A DNA stretch of 35,238 nucleotides from Lentisphaeria bacterium UBA1732 (GCA_002315855.1 DCIG01000032.1:1-35238); one strand, 5' to 3'. Positions 14,099 to 24,362 are shown, counted from the stretch's first letter. Notes: generated from the sequence alone by a model not told the origin. A program made the numbers and translations.

Positions 14099-17008
14099 AT
14101 GATTCGTTCTCTTTCTCAAAAGAATTTCACGTTCAAATTCATTCTCTCGCTCTTTATCTGCATTTTGACTTTCATTTCCGTCTTTGCCGCTGATGTTCAG
14201 GTCAATATTTCGCCTACCACCCCGACCGTCGGGTCGCCCGCAGAACTCGTCATCACGGCCATTGATGCCGCGCGTGTTTCGGTCGTGGACGGACTGCCTG
14301 CCGTTTCAGGAATCCGCTGGTACAGCGACATCCCCGACTACAGTTCCAGCATGTCCATCGTCAATGGCCGCCGTACTGCCGTTTATTCGCTCCGTTACGC
14401 CTTCACCCCCACGAAATCCGGTGTCGTCACCATCCCGTCCCTTGAGATTTCCGTGGATGGCGTTCATACGGAAACAGGCCCCATTCAGATTTCTGTTCAG
14501 GCATCCGCTTCGCGTTCCTCCGCCTCAAGTTCTTCCGGAAATAATTTGCAAGTCTCCATCAATCCAACCAATCCGATTGCCGGCTCACAGACGGAACTCC
14601 TGATTACGGCAAATAACGCATCCAATATGACGGTTCGCGGCACACTCCCGAATGTCCCCGGCATTGAATGGAGCAATGTCGTATCGCGCAGTTCCAGCAT
14701 GTCCATCGTCAATGGCCGCCGCACCACCCGCTATACGCTCCGCTGCGTCTTCACGCCCGCCAAATCCGGCACGTTCACCATTCCCGAAATTGATGTCAAT
14801 GTGGACAATACTGCGATGCGCACCAAGCCGGTTCAGCTCACAGTCAGTGCTCCGCCGACAGCTTCCGAAGCCCGTTTGGACCCGAAAACCATTGCATTCA
14901 CGGAAATCACAATCCCCGGTTCAGACCGTGATACGCCCAAATCCTATTTCATCGGCGAAGAAATTCCCTTGCAGATAACTGCTTTCATTCGCAGTCCTTA
15001 TCGGATGCAATTTGAAGAATATCCCGTTATTTCCGCCGCCGACGATATGACCATCCGCTTCCATGATTATCGCAAAACGAATCCGGAAGCTCCTAATTTT
15101 GAATCTGTTACACAGGGACACCAGCTCATTGGACGCGGTACATTCATCACCTATAATTTCATCACCAAACTCCGCGCCCTCTCCACCGGCAAACTGAAAC
15201 TGTCAGTCTCTGTTCCCGCCGTTATTCTGGATACCGACAGTTTTTTCCAGTCGGTTGTCGCTCAGAAAAAATTATCCGATGCACTGGACAATATCACGAT
15301 TCTCCCTCTCCCTGCCGCGCCTGCCGATGCACCTTATATCGGCGTGATGACCTCCGCCAAGCCTGAAATCGAACTCTCCCCCGCTCCTTACCGTGTCGGG
15401 GAACCCATCACGTTGAAAATACGCCTCCCCGGCATTGAAAATTCCGAAACACTGACGCCTCCGGCATTTTCACCCGATATGTTCCGCAGTTATCCTCCCG
15501 AAACCGTCGAGCAGGGGCGCAGTGCCGAAATCCGCTATACGCTCATCCCGCTGGAACAGGGGAACTATCCTCTCTCCCTCAAATTCTCCACATTCAACCC
15601 GGAAACGAAACAGTATTCCATTGCGGATTTTCATCAATCCATTGCCATCGAAAAAGCACAGGGTATTCTGAAAGGTGCATCCGGACCTGCCATCGTCAAT
15701 GCTCAGCCCATGGATTCTTCCTCAGCAATCAGCTCAGCCCGTGCGAAAACAGCTCCCGAAACCATGCTTTATCTGCATGATGATATTGACAGCACGGTCT
15801 CCATCCCCCTCATAAAAAATACCGTTGTTTTCATTGTCATCGCATTGCTGACGGGGTTCGGTACGCTCGTGTTCGGCATTCTTTCCTTTGTCAGGAAAAA
15901 TGTCATATCCGCTGATGAATCTGCCCGCAGACGCCGTTCGGCTCACGCCGTTCGTTCCGGACTTCTCAAAAAGCTGACCGCTTCTTCGCCCCGCGATCTG
16001 GCCGGCGAACCTGCTGCCGAGCTATGCACCTATCTCAATGATATGCTTTCACTTTCGCCCGGAACACCACTGAACGAAACCGCGAAATCCGTTGAGCGGG
16101 AATCTCCCGAACTTGCCGAAAAACTCCGCACCCTGGCCGATGCCGCATGGATGCCGTCTTTGAAAGATAAACTCGATCAGGATTTCAAAATGTCTCTCAT
16201 CAAAGGTATTCGCAAATACTTTATCTTCCTCGTTTTCCTGTTTCTCCCGTTCCAAACGGAAGCAGCAGATGAACTCTCCGCCGAAACAAAACTGCCCCAG
16301 AATGCGACCGAAGCAAAAACGGCTTACGATTCCGGCGAATTTGAACAGGCCTTGCAGTTTTATGCGCTTCAGTACAAGCCTGCCACGCCATCGCCGTCCA
16401 TTCTTTACAACATGGGCAACTGCCTTTATCAATTAGGCGAATATCCCCGCGCCATGGTTTGTTTTGAGCGGGCCAAACGGCTGAGTCCCCGCGATTCCGA
16501 TATTACCGGCAACCTGAATCTCACGCGCCGCAAACTCATGCTCCCCATGAAATATCAGGTCGAATCCCCCGGTGATTTCTTCCTCTTCATTCGCGATTCG
16601 TTCCGTACTGACGAATGGCTTGCAGGAACTGCCATCGGGCTGATGCTGATTATGATTTCCACAGCCATGCTTCTGCGCAATCGCAAAGGTCTCTGGCGGT
16701 GGTTCATGGGTGCAGGCGGGCTTGTCGTCCTCATTTGCGCCGCCATGCTGACGGCTCAGATCTCTGCGGAATCCCCCGAAAAACAGGCCGTGGTCATTAC
16801 GCGCAACGCCCCCTTGTACAGTCTGCCGTCCGAACAGTCCGGACGAGTGGAACAGTACCTTAAACCGGGACAGGAAGTCCACATTGAGGAAAACCGCATG
16901 GACTGGATTCGTGTGCGCCTTGAAGACAACAGTGAAGGCTGGCTTCGCAGTTCTTCGGCAGCGCTTCTTTGGAATGTACTTGCCTCAGACCTTCTTCCGC
17001 AATCCTGA
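14099..17008 (+). CDS. BatD-BatE-like protein: tandem beta domains, TPR region and C-terminal SH3b
   Basis: A 969-residue reading frame. A signal or anchor segment (about 11-30) leads to two tandem homologous beta-sandwich-like units (about 32-135 and 149-250) and further BatD-like extracytoplasmic sequence. A membrane segment lies at about 570-595. At 698 an internal Met begins a typical signal sequence (KYFIFLVFLFLPF, then small residues), followed by a TPR region (about 733-810, with ILYNMGNCLYQLGEYPRAMVCFERA), two membrane segments (843-885), and an SH3b-like domain (about 895-960, ending DNSEGWLRSS). BatD proteins are periplasmic partners of VWA Bat proteins. The second half resembles BatE, so this is either a true fusion or two overlapping products (see internal start). 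Confidence 0.83.
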   Translation: MIRSLSQKNFTFKFILSLFICILTFISVFAADVQVNISPTTPTVGSPAELVITAIDAARVSVVDGLPAVSGIRWYSDIPDYSSSMSIVNGRRTAVYSLRYAFTPTKSGVVTIPSLEISVDGVHTETGPIQISVQASASRSSASSSSGNNLQVSINPTNPIAGSQTELLITANNASNMTVRGTLPNVPGIEWSNVVSRSSSMSIVNGRRTTRYTLRCVFTPAKSGTFTIPEIDVNVDNTAMRTKPVQLTVSAPPTASEARLDPKTIAFTEITIPGSDRDTPKSYFIGEEIPLQITAFIRSPYRMQFEEYPVISAADDMTIRFHDYRKTNPEAPNFESVTQGHQLIGRGTFITYNFITKLRALSTGKLKLSVSVPAVILDTDSFFQSVVAQKKLSDALDNITILPLPAAPADAPYIGVMTSAKPEIELSPAPYRVGEPITLKIRLPGIENSETLTPPAFSPDMFRSYPPETVEQGRSAEIRYTLIPLEQGNYPLSLKFSTFNPETKQYSIADFHQSIAIEKAQGILKGASGPAIVNAQPMDSSSAISSARAKTAPETMLYLHDDIDSTVSIPLIKNTVVFIVIALLTGFGTLVFGILSFVRKNVISADESARRRRSAHAVRSGLLKKLTASSPRDLAGEPAAELCTYLNDMLSLSPGTPLNETAKSVERESPELAEKLRTLADAAWMPSLKDKLDQDFKMSLIKGIRKYFIFLVFLFLPFQTEAADELSAETKLPQNATEAKTAYDSGEFEQALQFYALQYKPATPSPSILYNMGNCLYQLGEYPRAMVCFERAKRLSPRDSDITGNLNLTRRKLMLPMKYQVESPGDFFLFIRDSFRTDEWLAGTAIGLMLIMISTAMLLRNRKGLWRWFMGAGGLVVLICAAMLTAQISAESPEKQAVVITRNAPLYSLPSEQSGRVEQYLKPGQEVHIEENRMDWIRVRLEDNSEGWLRSSSAALLWNVLASDLLPQS
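14341..14373 (+). repeat. 33-bp exact direct repeat, copy 1 (BatD unit 1)
   Basis: This stretch, encoding the SSSMSIVNGRR motif, is identical in all 33 bases to 14689-14721 in the second beta unit, although the flanking DNA has diverged. It lies in the same place in both protein repeats. Confidence 0.9.
14689..14721 (+). repeat. 33-bp exact direct repeat, copy 2 (BatD unit 2)
   Basis: The second copy of the 33-base repeat at 14341-14373, about 348 bases away. Identity includes synonymous positions, unlike the rest of the duplicated units. Confidence 0.9.
16179..16192 (+). promoter_or_regulatory. Candidate internal ribosome-binding site and start for a separate BatE-like product
   Basis: AGGA (16179-16182) lies 7 bases before an in-frame ATG (16190-16192, Met698 of the long frame). 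The codons that follow encode a basic start, a hydrophobic core and a small-residue end, as in a Sec signal peptide. Translation from here would give a 272-residue exported TPR-SH3b protein. Confidence 0.4.
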
Positions 17009-17179
17009 CCTTGCACGTCCGGTCTGCTGCATGAAAAGCGGTATTTTCCCAAACCGATTTTCTGCAAGCGCATCCTCTGTTTTTCTCTTCGGAAACATCA
17101 CCGGGGCAAAAAACATGATTCCATCTGCCTGAGAATCTTCTTTTTTCCGCATTATCCTTTTGAAAAACAGTCTCTTTTG
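17009..17179. other. Gene-free stretch after the bat genes
   Basis: This is the first part of a 548-base gap. I see no convincing ORF, terminator hairpin or RNA gene in it. The remainder of the gap, to 17556, holds the typA promoter-like element and leader structures listed separately. Confidence 0.6.
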
Positions 17180-17208
17180 CTGGCATTTCCTTTTTTTTAT
17201 GCTATATT
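17180..17208 (+). promoter_or_regulatory. Extended -10 promoter upstream of typA
   Basis: CTGGCA (17180-17185), a 17-base T-rich spacer and TATATT (17203-17208) preceded by TGC. The 16 bases 17193-17208 are identical to 6382-6397 before the metH-like gene. The predicted start near 17215 would give typA a leader of roughly 340 bases. Confidence 0.55.
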
Positions 17209-17321
17209 ATTATTTAACCTTTTTTTCCTATGAGATTATTTCATCGCGTCTGAAGAATTTTTTCTCGTTTTCATCAGCAGACAAATACAGTTGAGCAGGC
17301 TTTTTCAGCAGGATTTCATAC

Positions 17322-17390
17322 ATGATTCTGCGCCGGAAAATACCTCACATCATCTTTCATCTGCAAAAGAAACTCCGAAAACAAAGATGA
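17322..17390 (+). CDS. Possible 22-residue leader peptide in the typA leader
   Basis: A short ORF opens with ATG 8 bases after AGGA and encodes 22 residues, very basic at both ends (MILRRKIP ... KKLRKQR), ending in TGA. The stop lies inside the right arm of the hairpin at 17349-17391, so ribosome position would affect folding. This is the arrangement expected of an attenuation or leader-peptide switch. Nothing but position and ribosome-binding site supports it. It could equally be a chance ORF. Confidence 0.3.
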   Translation: MILRRKIPHIIFHLQKKLRKQR

Positions 17391-17391
17391 T
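17349..17391 (+). promoter_or_regulatory. Hairpin overlapping the leader ORF (possible attenuator)
   Basis: ATCATCTTT (17349-17357) and AAAGATGAT (17383-17391) are perfectly complementary over 9 bases, with a 25-base loop. The downstream flank ATTCTTTTC is U-rich but interrupted. This could be a weak intrinsic terminator. The AU-rich stem makes it conditional at best. Confidence 0.4.
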
Positions 17392-17462
17392 ATTCTTTTC
17401 ATCCGAAATCTACAGACCGGTGAAAGATTCTCTGATAACCTTAAAGGATGCCATTTGAATCA

Positions 17463-17520
17463 CTGTGATGTCTTTTCCGGCTGTTGACTGAAAAGCCGGT
17501 TTTGAAAAGACAACTCACAG
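17463..17520 (+). promoter_or_regulatory. Long hairpin just upstream of typA
   Basis: The left arm (17463-17482: CTGTGA, TGTCTTTT, CCGGCT) pairs with AGCCGG (17494-17499), AAAAGACA (17505-17512) and TCACAG (17515-17520). That gives 20 base pairs with a 5-base and a 2-base bulge and an 11-base loop. No U-tract follows, so it is not an intrinsic terminator. It ends 36 bases before the typA ATG, which itself lacks a clear Shine-Dalgarno sequence. Confidence 0.6.
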
Positions 17521-17556
17521 CATTCAGCATGTATCCCATTTTCAATTCATCCGCTT

Positions 17557-19380
<1,824 letters not shown>

Positions 19381-19438
19381 GTTCGAGCCGTGCTTGATTC
19401 ATCTTCCGCAGTGAACCTGTCCAACTCGTCTGCCGCCC

Positions 19439-21427
19439 ATGATTGACTTTCAGAATGTCTCCAAAATTCTTGGCGGCAAGACGATACTTGATGATGTCTC
19501 GTTCCGCATCAACCGGGGCGAGCGTATTGGCTTCGTCGGTCCGAACGGGACGGGAAAAACCACTGTTTTCAGCATGATTTGTTCGGAAATCACCCCGGAC
19601 AAAGGTTCGATTCTCATCCCCGACAAACTCCGCATCGGCATTCTGCATCAGCAGCTTTCCATTTCCACCAGGCAGGAAGATGTGTTATCCTTTGCGGCAT
19701 CTGCCGGAGGTGAACTGCCCCGTATTCAGGCGAGGATTCACGAACTGGAAAAAATCTTGCAGGATGATTCCGGAAACACCGCCGCACTCAATGAACTCGG
19801 CAGTCTTCAGACTCAGTTTGAACATCTTGGCGGCTATGATTCGGAACACCGCGCAGAAGCAGCTCTTGCCGGGCTTGGTTTCAGCGAAAATACTTTCCAC
19901 AACCCGATTTCGTCATTCTCAGGAGGATGGCAGATGCGTGCCGCAATGGCGCGTGTGCTCCTCGGCAATCCCGATATTCTCCTGCTGGACGAACCGTCCA
20001 ACTATTTGGATATTCCGGCAGTCGAATGGCTTCAGAAACAGCTGAAAACCTTTACCGGGACCCTGCTTCTGGTTTCCCACGACCGCTTCCTTCTGAATAC
20101 GCTGACCGATTTGACGCTGGAAATCAACGGCGGGAAAGTTACCCGTTACCCCGGTAACTACAACAAATATATGGTGGAGCGCGAAGGTCGCATTGCGCTT
20201 GCCGAATCCATTCGCAAAAACAACGAGAAAAAACGCGACAAGCTCAAGGAAAACATCGAACGCTTCCGCTGCAAAGCCACGAAAGCCGCTCAAGTCCAGA
20301 TGTGGATTAAGATGCTGGACAAGATGGACGAAGAACCTCAACAGCCCGAAGATTTGCATTTTCAGGGACGCATCCGCATTCCCGATCCCCCTCGCTGCGG
20401 TGCTCAGGTATGTTCCGTCGAGAAACTCGAACACACCTATGACGGCAAACGCTTCATCTTCCGCGACCTCAGCTTCTCGGTCGAAAACGGTGAAAAACTC
20501 GGTATTGTCGGTTACAACGGCATGGGCAAAACCACGCTGCTCCGCATGATTGCCGGTACGCTCAAACCGACCGGCGGGGAAGTCCATATCGGTCATAACG
20601 TCGTCATCGGCTATCAGGCTCAGGAATTTGCGGAACTCCTGCCTCCGGAACAATGTGCCTACGATGTCGTCAAACAGGCATCTGCAGGCGATACTCCCCC
20701 GTCCCGCATCCGCGAAATTCTCGGCGCATTCGGATTCTCCGGCGACTCTGCCATGAAGCTCTGCAAAGTCCTTTCCGGCGGTGAAAAAATCCGTCTTTGC
20801 TTTGCCCGTATTTTCGTCAATCCTCCGAATCTTCTGATTCTGGACGAACCGACCACACACCTTGATATTTCTGCCCGTGAAGCTCTTCAGGATGCCCTGA
20901 CCAAATATACCGGAACGGTTTGTTTTGTCAGCCATGACCTCGAATTTCTCCGCGGCACCGCCACCACCATTTTGGAAATGCGCCGCGACCGCATCCGCAA
21001 ATACTGCGGCGGGTTCGATTATTACGAGGAAAAACTCGCCGAGGAAGAACGTCAGGCTTCCGAAAAACAGCAGAAAGACGAGCGCGCCGCCGCAAAAGCC
21101 GCCGCCGCAAAAAATGCCGCAGAGGAACTCAATCAGAAAGAACGCCGCCGCATCAAAGCCGCCAGACGCAACGCTTTGCTTCCCGAAAAACGCCGTCTTG
21201 AACGCGAGCTTGCACGTTTGGAGCAGCTCATTGAAAAGGGGGAAGCAGAAAAGGCGGAAATCAACGAACAGCTGATGAATGCCGGTCCCCAAACCGATTT
21301 CGCCACCCTGCAAAAACGCAGCAAAGCTCTTGATTACGACATTTCCAAAGCCACGCTCGAATGGGACTCCGTCGCTTCCGAACACGAGGCTTTCATGCGC
21401 CGCTATGAAGAAGAGACCGCCGACTGA
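19439..21427 (+). CDS. ABC-F family ATPase (translation factor-like)
   Basis: A 662-residue soluble protein with two ABC ATPase domains and no membrane segments, as in the ABC-F family (Uup, YheS, EttA). Domain 1 has Walker A GPNGTGKTT (34-42), signature FSGGW (near 160) and Walker B ILLLDEPSNYLD (near 180-191). Domain 2 has GYNGMGKTT (near 359), LSGGEKIRLCFARI (near 444) and LLILDEPTTHLD (near 464-475). The tail, about 530-655, is charged and coiled-coil, as in Uup/YheS-type members. ABC-F proteins act at the ribosomal E site or aid ribosome rescue and assembly. The subfamily is not certain. No Shine-Dalgarno sequence is visible before the ATG. Confidence 0.9.
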   Translation: MIDFQNVSKILGGKTILDDVSFRINRGERIGFVGPNGTGKTTVFSMICSEITPDKGSILIPDKLRIGILHQQLSISTRQEDVLSFAASAGGELPRIQARIHELEKILQDDSGNTAALNELGSLQTQFEHLGGYDSEHRAEAALAGLGFSENTFHNPISSFSGGWQMRAAMARVLLGNPDILLLDEPSNYLDIPAVEWLQKQLKTFTGTLLLVSHDRFLLNTLTDLTLEINGGKVTRYPGNYNKYMVEREGRIALAESIRKNNEKKRDKLKENIERFRCKATKAAQVQMWIKMLDKMDEEPQQPEDLHFQGRIRIPDPPRCGAQVCSVEKLEHTYDGKRFIFRDLSFSVENGEKLGIVGYNGMGKTTLLRMIAGTLKPTGGEVHIGHNVVIGYQAQEFAELLPPEQCAYDVVKQASAGDTPPSRIREILGAFGFSGDSAMKLCKVLSGGEKIRLCFARIFVNPPNLLILDEPTTHLDISAREALQDALTKYTGTVCFVSHDLEFLRGTATTILEMRRDRIRKYCGGFDYYEEKLAEEERQASEKQQKDERAAAKAAAAKNAAEELNQKERRRIKAARRNALLPEKRRLERELARLEQLIEKGEAEKAEINEQLMNAGPQTDFATLQKRSKALDYDISKATLEWDSVASEHEAFMRRYEEETAD

Positions 21428-21494
21428 TTTCTTCTTTACTTCTGTGTTTTTTCGCCTATTTTCCTGAAAAATCAGGCTTATCTGTCAAATGGAG

Positions 21495-21522
21495 TTGATT
21501 TTTCGGAAAATCGGTGTATAGT
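21495..21522 (+). promoter_or_regulatory. Sigma70 promoter of rpmE
   Basis: TTGATT (21495-21500), a 16-base spacer and TATAGT (21517-21522), located after the ABC-F stop and 83 bases before the rpmE ATG. Confidence 0.7.
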
Positions 21523-21605
21523 AATAGTTACCTGTTCCTTTACGGAATCATTGGTACGCCAGAATCAAACAAACCAAACATATATTAACACGAGGTATTC
21601 ACAAA

Positions 21606-21803
21606 ATGAAAGACTCCATCCATCCCGCATACGGTCCGGCCAAGGTGATCTGCGCCTGCGGCAAAGTCTGGGACATCTATTCCACACGCAAAGAGCAGAA
21701 AGTCGGTATCTGCGCCGAATGCCATCCTTTCATCACCGGTAAACAGAAACTCGTTGACGTTGCCGGTCGTGTTGAGAAATTCCGTCGTCGTTACGCAAAG
21801 TAA
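21606..21803 (+). CDS. rpmE: 50S ribosomal protein L31 (zinc-binding type)
   Basis: A 65-residue ribosomal protein of the zinc-ribbon (C+) type. The Cys residues are C16 and C18 (ICAC) and C36 and C39 (CAEC), and the usual HPFITGKQK and RRYAK endings are present. It forms part of the inter-subunit bridge in the ribosome. GAGG lies 10 bases before the ATG. It has its own promoter and is followed by a strong terminator, so it is a single-gene unit. prfA comes next, a common neighbourhood in bacteria. Confidence 0.96.
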   Translation: MKDSIHPAYGPAKVICACGKVWDIYSTRKEQKVGICAECHPFITGKQKLVDVAGRVEKFRRRYAK

Positions 21804-21895
21804 TTGGAGCCGGTTTCCGAAGTCATTGCCTGATATTCTTCAGAATACCGTGCAGACTTTTCAGACAAGCCCATTGCACACGGTTTTTCCGTATC

Positions 21896-21959
21896 GCCCC
21901 GTTTACCGCGTTCGGACACATCATTCATGGTCCGTTTGGTGAGGCGGGGCTTATTTTTT
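21896..21959 (+). terminator. Rho-independent terminator after rpmE
   Basis: GCCCCG (21896-21901) pairs with CGGGGC (21945-21950). An inner stem, CGGAC with GTCCG, and partial ACC/GGT pairing support it. TTATTTTTT follows directly. Confidence 0.8.
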
Positions 21960-21965
21960 AGCACA

Positions 21966-21971
21966 TATAAT
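21966..21971 (+). promoter_or_regulatory. -10 element of prfA
   Basis: A perfect TATAAT 7 bases after the T-tract of the rpmE terminator. The 17-base-upstream hexamer falls in the terminator stem and is not a good -35. The predicted start would leave a leader of only about 14 bases without a Shine-Dalgarno sequence. Confidence 0.45.
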
Positions 21972-21991
21972 CATCCTTTCTCTCCGTTCCC

Positions 21992-23086
21992 ATGACACCT
22001 GACGATATTTCCAGGCAAATCAGTCTTTTTCACGCACGGCATCAGGAAATCGAAGAAGCGATGTCCGATCCCGGCATCTATGCTTCCCCTGCTCGTGCCG
22101 CCTCATTGTCGAGGGAACGCAACCGTCTGGAACACATCTTCGAGGTTTACGACGGATGGAAACAGTCTCTGCTTCATCTCGCCGAAAACGAAGAACTTCT
22201 GAAATCCGAATCCGATTCCGAATTCCGTTCCATGATTGAAGCGGACATCGAAACGCAGAAACTTGCAGCCGAACAATCCGCCACGGAAATGCTGCTCCTG
22301 CTTGTACCCCCTGACAAAGCGGACAGCCGCAACGCCATTGTGGAAATCAAGCCTGCTGTCGGCGGGGAGGAGGCCTCTCTTTTCGCCTCGGAGCTTTTCC
22401 GCATGTATACGAAATACGCCGAACTCCGCCGCTGGAAATATGAACTGCTGGACATGAACCAGTCGGAACTTGGCGGTTTGAAAGGCGTGATGTTTCAGCT
22501 TTCCGGCACCGATATTTTCTCCCGCATGAAATTTGAATGCGGTGTCCATCGTGTTCAGCGCGTACCGGTTACGGAAGCAGGGGGGCGCATCCACACATCC
22601 ACGGTAACGGTTTCCGTACTGCCGGAAGCTGATGAGCTGGACGATATTGTTATCAAGCCCGAAGATTTGGAAATCTCCACTTTTCATTCCTCCGGACCCG
22701 GTGGGCAGAAAGTGAATAAAACCGATTCAGCTGTGCGAATCCATCACATTCCCAGCGGTCTTGTCGTAGCCAGCCAGCAGGAACGCTCCCAAATCCGCAA
22801 CCGTGAAATCGCACTCCGCATTCTGAAAAGCCACTTGCTCGAACGCATCCGCAGTGAAGAATCCGGCAAACATGCGGAAAGCAAGCGTCTGCAAGTTGGC
22901 ACGGGCGACAGGAGTGAACGCATCCGCACCTATAATTTCCCCCAGAATCGTGTTACCGACCATCGTTTCGGTGTGATTTCGGTCTATGATCTGCCCGCCG
23001 TCCTTGAAGGCAATCTCGACCTTCTCCTCGACCCGCTGTTCCTCGCTTACAGCAAAGAAGTCGTTGACTATCTTCTGAAAAAATGA
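21992..23086 (+). CDS. prfA: Peptide chain release factor 1
   Basis: A 364-residue class I release factor, normal length. The catalytic motif GPGGQKVNKTDSAVRIHH is near residue 235, and its GGQ reaches the peptidyl-transferase centre. The codon-recognition tripeptide is PVT (in QRVPVTEAGG, about 191-193). This is the RF1 PxT type that reads UAA and UAG, not the SPF of RF2. The ATG has no clear ribosome-binding site. The methyltransferase gene prmC, which often follows prfA, is not present. The next gene is convergent beyond a bidirectional hairpin. Confidence 0.96.
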   Translation: MTPDDISRQISLFHARHQEIEEAMSDPGIYASPARAASLSRERNRLEHIFEVYDGWKQSLLHLAENEELLKSESDSEFRSMIEADIETQKLAAEQSATEMLLLLVPPDKADSRNAIVEIKPAVGGEEASLFASELFRMYTKYAELRRWKYELLDMNQSELGGLKGVMFQLSGTDIFSRMKFECGVHRVQRVPVTEAGGRIHTSTVTVSVLPEADELDDIVIKPEDLEISTFHSSGPGGQKVNKTDSAVRIHHIPSGLVVASQQERSQIRNREIALRILKSHLLERIRSEESGKHAESKRLQVGTGDRSERIRTYNFPQNRVTDHRFGVISVYDLPAVLEGNLDLLLDPLFLAYSKEVVDYLLKK

Positions 23087-23142
23087 CCCCGTTTCATCGG
23101 ACTGCACCCGAAACGCAGTTTTTCTCTTTCCCCAATCAGTGA

Positions 23143-23178
23143 AAATGCTCCCGTCTGTCATACAGTCCGGGAGCATTT
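23143..23178. terminator. Bidirectional terminator hairpin between prfA and the GH43-like gene
   Basis: AAATGCTCCCG (23143-23153) and CGGGAGCATTT (23168-23178) are perfectly complementary over 11 bases, with a 14-base loop. It lies between two convergent stops. T-tracts are short on both sides. Confidence 0.75.
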
Positions 23179-23212
23179 GTCAATCGTAATGCATTGGAAT
23201 ATTTGGAATTGT

Positions 23213-24307
23213 TTATTCCTGTTTCCCGATTCCCCATTGTTTCACAAGTGCATCGTATTCCTGCTGGGTCAGCGGCAGAATACTGCCATGACGGAAGCGG
23301 TGCGGGAACTTCAGCAAATCCTCTGCCGGAACAAATTTGCCCGATGCCAGATCGTCTGTAACAAACGGTTTGTACCCCTGACCCTTGCTGTAATAATCCA
23401 GCAGCAGACACCAGCGTCCCGTTCCGTCGTTCAGGCGGAAGCATTCCGGTCCTTCGTATCCCTGAAGTTTCTGGAAGCCCGGCACATCTTTCCATGGTCC
23501 CGCAAGTGAAGTCGCCGTTTCCATGATAATGGCCTTGCTGCTTTCGTCCTTGGAGAAACGGTAATAATTTCCCTTGTCTTTTACGATGGTCGTATCAATG
23601 ATGTGATTCGTTTTTTCGATATACAGTCCGGCAGGCGAGAAGTTCTTGAAATCTTTCGTGCGCGAACTGTAAATAATCTGTTTCGTTTTCCCGTCTTTCG
23701 GGGTCATGGATGCCCAGAATACGAGAAATTCTCTGCGGTCAGAATCCCAAAACGCTTCCGGTGCCCAGGTACAGCCTGCTTCACTCACCGCGACTTCCAC
23801 ACGGCGAGGCTTGCTCCAGTTGATCAAATCCGAGGACTCCCACACGATAATCGCCTTGCTCCCGCGGTACTGAGCTCTGCTCCAGTCCCCGTTTTTCCCG
23901 ATGCACAAATCGGTCGCAATCAGGAAGATTTTATCATTTTCAGGGTTGCGGATGATGAATGGATCGCGCACACCGCCTTCCCCCTCCGTGCTTTGCAGAA
24001 CCGGTTTGCTGTCGTTCAGTGCCTGCCATTTCAAGCCGTCTTTGCTGACCGCGAGGTAAATCTGTTCCCATTCGCTGCCGCGTTCTCCTCGGAAATATGC
24101 GAAAAGGTATCCTTTCACATTTTCAGGATTTTCCAGCTTTGTCGCTGTTGTCGCGGTCTTCACCGCCTGTGCGGAATCCGCAGTTTTTGCTGTTTCAGCG
24201 GGCTTCGTTTCGGCTGTACCTGCCGCCGCGCCGTACACCCCGGCGCACAGGGCAAATGCCGTTAAAGATGCGGTGCAAACCGCCATGCAGAAAGTTTTTC
24301 TGAACAT
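23213..24307 (-). CDS. Secreted glycoside hydrolase family 43-like beta-propeller protein
   Basis: A 364-residue protein with a signal peptide (about 1-26, basic FRK then a hydrophobic core). An Ala/Thr/Lys-rich linker of about 35 residues comes next, then a five-bladed-propeller domain. Motifs typical of GH43-like enzymes are GVRDPFII (112-119, D115 a probable catalytic base), TWAPEAFW (180-187), IIDTTIVKD (236-244, D238) and YEGPECF (284-290, a probable acid Glu). The family hydrolyses arabinans, xylans and related glycans. The exact substrate is not predictable. GGAG precedes the ATG. It is probably the last gene of the GH35 operon, 55 bases after the DNA methyltransferase stop, and ends at a strong hairpin. 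Confidence 0.8.
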   Translation of the reverse strand: MFRKTFCMAVCTASLTAFALCAGVYGAAAGTAETKPAETAKTADSAQAVKTATTATKLENPENVKGYLFAYFRGERGSEWEQIYLAVSKDGLKWQALNDSKPVLQSTEGEGGVRDPFIIRNPENDKIFLIATDLCIGKNGDWSRAQYRGSKAIIVWESSDLINWSKPRRVEVAVSEAGCTWAPEAFWDSDRREFLVFWASMTPKDGKTKQIIYSSRTKDFKNFSPAGLYIEKTNHIIDTTIVKDKGNYYRFSKDESSKAIIMETATSLAGPWKDVPGFQKLQGYEGPECFRLNDGTGRWCLLLDYYSKGQGYKPFVTDDLASGKFVPAEDLLKFPHRFRHGSILPLTQQEYDALVKQWGIGKQE

Positions 24308-24362
24308 AACTTGTCTCCTTGTATGTTTATTGAGCTTTTATTTCATGCTTGTGTTTTGTTTT

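Noticed and set aside
17181..17200. Sigma54-type promoter (TGGCA) before typA
   Set aside because: TGGCA is present, but the required TTGC-type -12 element at the right spacing is not.
17448..17468. Second leader ORF (six codons) before typA
   Set aside because: Very short, with AAAGG directly touching the ATG, which is too close for initiation.
19919..21385. Antisense frame under the ABC-F gene (488 codons)
   Set aside because: A Phe/Gly-rich shadow translation without domain motifs, opposite an unmistakable two-domain ATPase.
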